A model generated the notes under the pieces. The model was not told the origin of the DNA and ran no database searches. It saw nothing but the letters and a program-made list of their open reading frames with translations. The position numbers were made by a program, and so were the translations under genes. Shown here in pieces: positions 32,773 to 38,507 of a DNA stretch of 38,507 bases. The stretch lies in the NCBI GenBank assembly GCA_029338675.1, contig JAQYAV010000072.1:1-38507 (forward strand), read 5' to 3'. Positions within the stretch are counted from its first letter, which is position 1. Every line of letters begins with the position of its first letter. The DNA is from Lachnospiraceae bacterium (GTDB lineage Bacteria > Bacillota > Clostridia > Lachnospirales > Lachnospiraceae).

Positions 32773-33190
32773 AGAAAGCTTTAGTTCGAAAGAAACGTTT
32801 AATATTGGTATGGAAATCGCGAAAAATGCGAAACCAGGCGAAGTGTTTTGCTTGCATGGAGATTTAGGAACTGGCAAAACAGTATTTTCGCAAGGCTTTG
32901 GTGCAGGTCTTGATATAGAAGAACCAATAAGTAGTCCTACATTTACGATACTCAAGGAGTACCATGACGGAAGATTGCCATTTTATCATTTTGATGTATA
33001 TCGAATAGGCAGTGAAGATGAAATGGATGAAATAGGGTATTACGATATAATAGATGGTGATGGCGTATGCCTTATTGAGTGGGCTGAATTAATCAAAGAC
33101 ATTTTGCCAAGAAAATATACGACTGTTACTATAGAAAAGGATACAGAAAAAGGTTTTGATTATAGAAGAATTACAATTGAGAGGCAATAA
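32756..33190 (+). CDS. tsaE: tRNA t6A synthesis ATPase TsaE
   Basis: 144 residues, GTG start with AAAGGGG six bases upstream. P-loop LHGDLGTGKTVFSQGF (~34-49), switch-like SSPTFTILKEY, YHFDVYRI, and CLIEWAELI. TsaE works with TsaB and TsaD to transfer the threonylcarbamoyl group to A37 of ANN-decoding tRNAs. The next gene is tsaB, two bases on. Normal length. Confidence 0.95.
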   Translation: MEKEYKESFSSKETFNIGMEIAKNAKPGEVFCLHGDLGTGKTVFSQGFGAGLDIEEPISSPTFTILKEYHDGRLPFYHFDVYRIGSEDEMDEIGYYDIIDGDGVCLIEWAELIKDILPRKYTTVTIEKDTEKGFDYRRITIERQ

Positions 33191-33192
33191 AT

Positions 33193-33906
33193 ATGAAGAT
33201 ATTAGGTGTAGATAGTTCGGGAATGGTAGCTAGTGTAGCAATTGTTGAGGACGATATACTGGTTGCAGAGTATTCCATTAATCATAAAAAAACACACTCG
33301 CAGACATTGTTACCGATGATTGATGAAGTGATGAAAATGACTGACATGGATATAAATAGTTTTGATGCTATTGCTGTTGCTGCTGGTCCTGGTTCTTTTA
33401 CAGGTCTTAGAATTGGTTCTGCAACAGTAAAAGGATTAGCCTATGCTATAAACAAACCAATTGTACCAGTGCCAACCTGTGATGCCATGGCATACAACTT
33501 ATGTATGAGCAGCGATTTAATTTGTCCGATTATTGATGCTAGAAGAAACCAAGTATATACAGCACTTTATGAATTTGAAAATGGAGTGGCAATTAAAATA
33601 CTTGAACAGACTGCTTTAGATATATGTGAGTTAATCGACAAGCTTAATAAATTAAATAAAAAAGTGATTTTTTTAGGCGATGGAGTTCCGGTACATACAG
33701 ATACAATTAATGAAAAGCTGACTGTAGAGTATTCATTTACACCTGCAAACCTGAATAGACAAAAGGCGAGTTCTGTTGCTGCACTTGGGATAAAATATTT
33801 TGAACAGGGGATGGTGGAAACTGCTCATGAACATAAACCAATTTATCTGAAAAAATCTCAAGCAGAGCGTGAGCGAGAAGAAAAACAGGAAAATAACAAT
33901 GAATGA
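33193..33906 (+). CDS. tsaB: tRNA t6A synthesis protein TsaB
   Basis: 237 residues. ASKHA-fold: ILGVDSSGMVASVAIV, HSQTLLPMIDEVMKM, AAGPGSFTGLRIGSATVKGLA, ICPIIDARRNQVYTALYE. It resembles TsaD but lacks the metal-binding HxxxH, as TsaB does; it is the scaffold partner of TsaD. The C-terminus ends in a charged tail (AEREREEKQENNNE). It overlaps the next gene by eight bases; GAGAGG in the tsaE end is its ribosome site. Confidence 0.95.
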   Translation: MKILGVDSSGMVASVAIVEDDILVAEYSINHKKTHSQTLLPMIDEVMKMTDMDINSFDAIAVAAGPGSFTGLRIGSATVKGLAYAINKPIVPVPTCDAMAYNLCMSSDLICPIIDARRNQVYTALYEFENGVAIKILEQTALDICELIDKLNKLNKKVIFLGDGVPVHTDTINEKLTVEYSFTPANLNRQKASSVAALGIKYFEQGMVETAHEHKPIYLKKSQAEREREEKQENNNE

Positions 33907-34360
33907 ACGAATATTAGAAGATATTACTTTGATAGAACAAGAAAATTTCGAGGATGCTTGGAATGTTCAAATGTTAAAGGATACGCTATCGTTTGATTAT
34001 AATTTTATTATTGTTTTGCTGGATGAAACAATAACAATACTTAATAACGAGTCTTTGCCTGAAAATGTGACCTATACTGAATTAAATGGATATCTGATTG
34101 GAAATTTAGTAGCAGGAGAAAGTGAGTTACTTAGAATAGCTATTAAAGATAAATTCAAGTCAAAAGGGCTAAGCAATCTTATTATGAATACGTATCTTAA
34201 ATACACAGGGGATAAAGCAAGTAGTTATTTTCTTGAAGTACGTAGCAATAACTACATAGCACGAAAACTATATGAAAAATACGGATATCAATCAATTGCA
34301 ACACGAAAAAACTATTATTCAAATCCGGTGGATGACGCAGTAATTTATCTAAGACAGTAA
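33899..34360 (+). CDS. rimI: GNAT acetyltransferase, RimI-like
   Basis: 153 residues from ATG 33899 (AGGAAAA upstream, inside tsaB). GNAT pattern: ELNGYLIGNLVAGESELLRIAI, KDKFKSKGLSNLIMNTYLKY, EVRSNNYIARKLYEKYGYQSIATRKNYY. The tail LEVR-N--A--LYEK-GY, then KNYY, is the RimI signature. RimI acetylates ribosomal protein S18 in Escherichia. The normal acetyl-CoA loop (RxxGxG/A) is replaced by KSKGLS, a mild departure. The insertion around ILNNESLPENVTY is longer than usual. The gene order tsaE-tsaB-rimI is common. Confidence 0.85.
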   Translation: MNERILEDITLIEQENFEDAWNVQMLKDTLSFDYNFIIVLLDETITILNNESLPENVTYTELNGYLIGNLVAGESELLRIAIKDKFKSKGLSNLIMNTYLKYTGDKASSYFLEVRSNNYIARKLYEKYGYQSIATRKNYYSNPVDDAVIYLRQ

Positions 34361-34487
34361 TTAATCTAAGAAAGCATTTTATTGCTGTTAGTAAATTATC
34401 AGAATAATTATAAAAAAGAAAAAATTGAAATTCTGAAAATGAAAAAATGAAACTAATATAGTACGAACAGAAATGAGAGGCAAAAAT

Positions 34488-35396
34488 ATGTTAGATATAT
34501 GTCTTTTGGGTACAGGTGGAATGTTGCCTTTACCTTATAGAGCACTTACATCCTTAATGACAAGATATAATGGAAGTAACATATTGATAGACTGTGGAGA
34601 AGGAACACAGAATCAGATTAGACTTCAAGGCTGGAGTTTTAAGCCAATAGATGTAATATGCATAACTCATTTTCACGCAGATCATATAAGTGGTTTACCG
34701 GGATTATTGCTTACAATGGGAAATGCAGAGAGAACAGAGCCACTTACAATGATAGGACCAAGCGGGCTAAAGAAGGTTGTTAATTCATTAAGAATTATTG
34801 CACCAGAGTTACCATTTGAAATAAAATTTATTGAATTAGAAAAAGAAAAAGAAACAATAGAGATATGTGGCTTGAAAATTGAGGCATTTAAGGTTAATCA
34901 TCGAGTGACATGTTATGGATATTCGTTGGTTCTTAACAGAGCAGGTAAATTTGAAGTGGATAAGGCTAAAGCGCTTGGGTTGCCAGTGCAGTACTGGAGT
35001 ATATTACAAAGAGGCGAAAAAATAACTTACGAAGGCAAGGAGTATGATAGCTCAATGGTAATGGGAGAGAGCAGAAAAGGCCTTAAAGTTACATATTGCA
35101 CAGATACTAGACCTATGGACTCAATAATTGAAAATGCGAAAAATGCAGATTTATTTATATGTGAAGGAATGTATGGCGAGGATGAGAAAATAACCAATGC
35201 CAAGGAACACAAACACATGATGATGACAGAGGCGGCTTCTCTTGCGCAGAAGGCAAAGGTAAAAGAAATGTGGTTGACACATTATAGTCCAGCCACTGCA
35301 AGACCTTATGAATTTGCAGACAAAATAAAATCAATATTTCCTAATACAGTAATTGCTAAAGACAGAATGGAATTAGAATTAAAATTTGAGGATTGA
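34488..35396 (+). CDS. rnz: Ribonuclease Z
   Basis: 302 residues from ATG 34488 (GAGAGG upstream). Metallo-beta-lactamase fold: LLGTGGMLPLP, LIDCGEGTQNQIR, ITHFHADHISGLPGLL (HxHxDH zinc motif), VNHRVTCYGY, YCTDTRP, EGMYGEDE...KHKHMM and WLTHYSPA. It trims 3' trailers of tRNA precursors that lack encoded CCA; the tRNA-Ser in this window lacks CCA, so such activity is needed. Overlaps the next gene by one base. Confidence 0.93.
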   Translation: MLDICLLGTGGMLPLPYRALTSLMTRYNGSNILIDCGEGTQNQIRLQGWSFKPIDVICITHFHADHISGLPGLLLTMGNAERTEPLTMIGPSGLKKVVNSLRIIAPELPFEIKFIELEKEKETIEICGLKIEAFKVNHRVTCYGYSLVLNRAGKFEVDKAKALGLPVQYWSILQRGEKITYEGKEYDSSMVMGESRKGLKVTYCTDTRPMDSIIENAKNADLFICEGMYGEDEKITNAKEHKHMMMTEAASLAQKAKVKEMWLTHYSPATARPYEFADKIKSIFPNTVIAKDRMELELKFED

Positions 35397-35980
35397 TGCT
35401 TGTGAAAAAGAAAAAAGAAAATAGTTTGCTAAAAAACTTAATACTTGCATTCTTCTTTGTTGGTATTATTTTGGTTTATTTTAACCATTTAAGCAATAAT
35501 GCTTCTAGAAAAAGAACAACTTCTGAAAAAACGGACATAGAGACTCTTGTTGAGTATGATATGCAGGGGAATTATCCGAAGACACCAAGGGATGTTGTTA
35601 AGCTGCATTGCAGATACATGAAGCTCTTCTATAGTAAAAAATTAGAAGATATAGAGATAAAAGAGCTTAATAGTAAAGTTATTGGCTTATACTCTTCTGA
35701 ACTTATGAGGATAAACACAGAAGAAACAATATATGCAGACTTAAAAGCAAATATAAAGGATATGAAAAAAGAAGGTTATGTATATTTAATGTATACGCTT
35801 CCAGAAATAAGCCAGATAAAAACATACACCAAAGATGGAAAAAATATGGCTACAATGGAAGTTGAAATAGCTTTAGATACAAAAGAACAAAAAGGCTATA
35901 TGTATATCCAATATGTATTGGTAAAAGAAAATGAACAGTGGAAAATTCTTGCATGGGGAGAGTCTAAACTGAACAATTAA
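35396..35980 (+). CDS. Membrane-anchored protein of unknown function (DUF6715-like)
   Basis: 194 residues from ATG 35396, sharing one base with the rnz stop, GAGG upstream; TTG 35393 and GTG 35402 are alternatives. Basic N-terminus (KKKKENSLLKN), one membrane helix (~14-31, LILAFFFVGIILVYF), then an outside domain with LVEYDMQGNYPKTPRDVVKL, a long helical part and beta strands ending WKILAWGESKL, which recalls small NTF2-like or DUF6715 domains of Lachnospiraceae. The family name is a guess from memory. It sits between rnz and tsaD. Confidence 0.65.
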   Translation: MLVKKKKENSLLKNLILAFFFVGIILVYFNHLSNNASRKRTTSEKTDIETLVEYDMQGNYPKTPRDVVKLHCRYMKLFYSKKLEDIEIKELNSKVIGLYSSELMRINTEETIYADLKANIKDMKKEGYVYLMYTLPEISQIKTYTKDGKNMATMEVEIALDTKEQKGYMYIQYVLVKENEQWKILAWGESKLNN

Positions 35981-36004
35981 TATAAAGAATAGGATGGTAA
36001 AAAA

Positions 36005-37024
36005 ATGAGCGTTACAATTTTGGCGATTGAATCATCATGTGATGAAACTGCAGCATCAATAGTTGTTGATGGAAAAAATGTTAAGTCTAATGTGATATAC
36101 TCGCAAATTGAATTGCATAAATTATATGGCGGAGTTGTACCAGAAATTGCTTCGAGAAAACATGTGGAAAAAATAACTCAGGTTATTGATACAGCTATTC
36201 AAGAAGCAAATGTTACATGGGATGAAATAGATGCCATAGCGGTAACCTATGGACCAGGATTAGTAGGTGCGTTGCTAGTTGGTGTAAGTGCGGCTAAAGC
36301 TTTAGCTTTTGCTAAAAACAAACCATTAGTGGGAGTTCATCATATTGAAGGCCACATTGCAGCTAATTATATTGAAAATGATGAATTAAAACCACCGTTT
36401 ATGTGTTTAGTAGCGTCAGGAGGACATTCTCATTTAGTATTGGTAAAAGACTACAACCAGTTTGAAATAATTGGAAGAACAAGAGACGATGCGGCTGGTG
36501 AAGCATTTGATAAGGTAGCTAGAGCAATCGGTTTAGGATATCCAGGTGGACCAAAGATAGATGCACTCTCTAAAGAAGGAAATCCAAAAGCAATCAGTTT
36601 TCCACGAGCCAACATAGAAGATGGAAAATACGACTTCTCTTTCAGTGGATTAAAATCTGCTGTTCTTAACTATCTTAATATGTGTGAAATGAAAAATATT
36701 GAAATAAACAAAGCTGATGTAGCAGCTTCATTTCAGCAGGCTGTAATAGAGGTTCTTACAGACAATGCAATAAAGGCAGCTAAAGAAAATAATTGTACGA
36801 GTATAGCATTAGCTGGTGGAGTAGCTTCGAATACAAGCTTGAGAGAGAATATGAAGAAAGAAGCAGAAAAAAATGGTTTGAATTTCTATCATCCATCATC
36901 AATATTTTGCACAGATAATGCAGCAATGATAGGTGTGGCTGGTTATTACGAATATATTAATGGAACAAGACATGGGTGGGACTTAAATGCAGTTCCAAAT
37001 CTAAAAATTGGCGAACGACAATAG
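36005..37024 (+). CDS. tsaD: tRNA N6-adenosine threonylcarbamoyltransferase TsaD
   Basis: 339 residues. Motifs: [55 protein letters not shown], the metal motif [10 protein letters not shown] (HxxxH), [36 protein letters not shown] and the late [14 protein letters not shown]. It transfers threonylcarbamoyl from TC-AMP to A37 of tRNA. With tsaE and tsaB close upstream only the TC-AMP synthase (TsaC/YwlC) of the pathway is missing from the window. GGATGG precedes the ATG. Confidence 0.97.
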   Translation: MSVTILAIESSCDETAASIVVDGKNVKSNVIYSQIELHKLYGGVVPEIASRKHVEKITQVIDTAIQEANVTWDEIDAIAVTYGPGLVGALLVGVSAAKALAFAKNKPLVGVHHIEGHIAANYIENDELKPPFMCLVASGGHSHLVLVKDYNQFEIIGRTRDDAAGEAFDKVARAIGLGYPGGPKIDALSKEGNPKAISFPRANIEDGKYDFSFSGLKSAVLNYLNMCEMKNIEINKADVAASFQQAVIEVLTDNAIKAAKENNCTSIALAGGVASNTSLRENMKKEAEKNGLNFYHPSSIFCTDNAAMIGVAGYYEYINGTRHGWDLNAVPNLKIGERQ

Positions 37025-37151
37025 TAATATATCACTTAATGTAACGTCACACAAAATAGGCGAAAGAAAATCTATACAAAAACAAATACATTTTTGATAA
37101 TTGCTGCAAAATTAACAATTTGATTATTGGCTTAGCGTGAGGAGGGATGAA

Positions 37152-37841
37152 ATGGCTACTGCAATAGTATTATCTGCTGGAAGCGGAAAAAGAATGAAAA
37201 GTGATATAGCAAAACAATACATAAAAATCAAAGAAAAAGAAGTACTATACTACTCATTGAAAGCGTTCAATGAAAATGAAAATATCACAGACATAATTCT
37301 AGTTGTTCGTCCTGAAGATGAACAGTATTGTCGTAATAACATTATAGATAAATATAACTTTAATAAAGTAACTCATATTTGCATGGGTGGAGTAGAAAGA
37401 TATAACTCCGTATATAACGGTTTGAAACTGATAGAAGATGATAAGGAAATTGTATTAGTCCATGACGGAGCGAGACCGTTTATATCTAATGATATGATTA
37501 ACAAATCAATAGAATGCGCGAAAGAACATAAAGCATGTACTTTAGGAATGCCAGTAAAAGACACAATTAAAATAGTAAATGATAATATGGAGGGCGTAGA
37601 AACCCCGGATAGAAAAAAAACTTATCTTATACAAACTCCTCAGACTTTCGAGGTGGGGCTGCTTAAAGAATCCTACGAGAAGATGTTTCAAAATGAAAAT
37701 CACAATATAACGGATGATACAATGCTGGTTGAACAATATAGTGGGGTGCGTTCTAGGGTGATAGAAGGATCGTATGAAAACATAAAAATAACTACACCTG
37801 AGGATAAAATAATCGCTGAAATTTTTTTGGAAAAAATATAA
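37152..37841 (+). CDS. ispD: 2-C-methyl-D-erythritol 4-phosphate cytidylyltransferase
   Basis: 229 residues from ATG 37152 with GAGGAGGGATG upstream; the GTG at 37137 lies before that site. IspD joins CTP and methylerythritol phosphate in isoprenoid synthesis. Visible: AIVLSAGSGKRMKSDIAKQY (CTP loop), VLVHDGARPFIS, GMPVKDTIKIV, QTPQTFEV and TDDTMLVEQ, KITTPEDKIIAEIFL. Normal length. It shows that the host uses the MEP route, supplying undecaprenyl carriers also needed by murC-type cell-wall work. It is the last protein gene before the tRNA/rRNA unit. Confidence 0.95.
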   Translation: MATAIVLSAGSGKRMKSDIAKQYIKIKEKEVLYYSLKAFNENENITDIILVVRPEDEQYCRNNIIDKYNFNKVTHICMGGVERYNSVYNGLKLIEDDKEIVLVHDGARPFISNDMINKSIECAKEHKACTLGMPVKDTIKIVNDNMEGVETPDRKKTYLIQTPQTFEVGLLKESYEKMFQNENHNITDDTMLVEQYSGVRSRVIEGSYENIKITTPEDKIIAEIFLEKI

Positions 37842-37849
37842 AAAAGTTG

Positions 37850-37878
37850 TTGACAACTGTGTAATATTTTGTTAAGAT
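37850..37878 (+). promoter_or_regulatory. Promoter of the tRNA-Ser / rRNA unit
   Basis: TTGACA (37850-37855), 17 bases, TAAGAT (37873-37878). It begins nine bases after the ispD stop. No other good promoter was seen between here and the 16S gene, so tRNA-Ser and the rRNA may share it. Confidence 0.7.
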
Positions 37879-37929
37879 AATCAAGTCGCTGGTGATAATC
37901 AGTAAGATAAATGAGATAAAATGACATAT

Positions 37930-38015
37930 GGAGAGGTATCGAAGTGGTCATAACGAGGCGGTCTTGAAAACCGTTTGTCCGCGAGGGCACGTGGGTTCGA
38001 ATCCCACCCTCTCCG
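37930..38015 (+). tRNA. tRNA-Ser (anticodon TGA)
   Basis: 86 bases with the long variable arm of serine tRNAs. Acceptor GGAGAGG pairs with CCTCTCC at the end, discriminator G; anticodon loop CTTGAAA (anticodon TGA, reads UCN); T-loop GGTTCGAATCC. CCA is not encoded (TTT follows). Confidence 0.96.
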
Positions 38016-38078
38016 TTTACAGCAATGAGCTGTAGATGTTCTATAAGAAAACTTAATATTTTAATAACATGATAACCC

Positions 38079-38118
38079 TGAAAATTCTTTAAATTTTCAA
38101 TCAAGTGAATTATTCACT
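38079..38118 (+). other. Two adjacent hairpins in the 16S leader
   Basis: TGAAAATT-CTTTA-AATTTTCA (38079-38099) and AGTGAAT-T-ATTCACT (38104-38118), between tRNA-Ser and 16S. A third small one, AAGTTT-C-AAACTT, lies just before the 16S start. They may guide processing of the precursor or shield the leader. Confidence 0.4.
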
Positions 38119-38180
38119 AACAACAGTAAACAGGGACATTATTAAAGCTAACGTTTTAATTTTGACCAAGTTTCAAACTT

Positions 38181-38507
<327 letters not shown>

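Overview
The window looks like low-GC Firmicutes chromosome, most likely a spore-forming member of the Lachnospiraceae. Reasons: the first ~330 bases of a 16S rRNA gene at the right edge have a Lachnospiraceae-like appearance by eye; spoIIID, a CwlD-like amidase, the DnaD/helicase-loader pair and a DPM-type glycosyltransferase/DUF2304 pair are present; ribosome-binding sites are strong AGGAGG types. No insertion sequence, prophage or CRISPR array was seen. The placement is by inspection only, without database searches.

Layout. 1-1.0 kb: end of an unrecognised gene overlapping a nucleotidyltransferase-fold (DUF6036-like) gene, possibly toxin-antitoxin or abortive-infection related. 1.15-1.9 kb: spoIIID behind a sigma-E-like promoter, then a DUF3783 gene. 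1.96-4.7 kb: SbcD/YhaO-like nuclease and SbcC/YhaN-like ATPase. 4.8-8.2 kb (minus): dnaD - helicase loader - prs, preceded by tandem DnaA boxes. 8.45-9.8 kb (minus): murC. 10-12.6 kb: nadB, nadC and a small membrane protein. 12.7-15.3 kb: a lipoprotein gene (minus), two family-2 glycosyltransferases and a DUF2304 protein. 15.5-18.4 kb: 2[4Fe-4S] ferredoxin, mecA, a Bax-inhibitor-1-like membrane protein with an Asn/Gln-rich N-terminus, and a DUF1858 redox protein.

The centrepiece is at 18.6-22.2 kb: a pyruvate formate-lyase operon whose enzyme is encoded in pieces. A 680-residue body with the catalytic Cys-Cys pair lacks the C-terminal glycyl-radical domain. That domain is a separate 79-residue protein, and between the two lies a 70-residue protein that resembles the start of the radical domain but replaces the radical loop with a Cys-containing tail. 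pflA follows. Body plus radical protein total 759 residues, essentially the length of an ordinary one-piece PFL, and the radical Gly would fall at 734 of the sum.

22.3-25.1 kb: CwlD-like amidase, YjfB-like protein (minus) and a secreted SH3/NlpC-P60 hydrolase whose promoter is flanked by WalR-like boxes. 25.3-31.6 kb: hpf, secA, prfB (programmed +1 frameshift), a stand-alone CheW and hom. 31.7-37.8 kb: dCMP deaminase, a YcxB-like protein, tsaE-tsaB-rimI, rnz, a membrane-anchored protein, tsaD and ispD, so most t6A tRNA-modification genes sit together. 37.85-38.5 kb: one promoter, tRNA-Ser(TGA) and the start of 16S rRNA.
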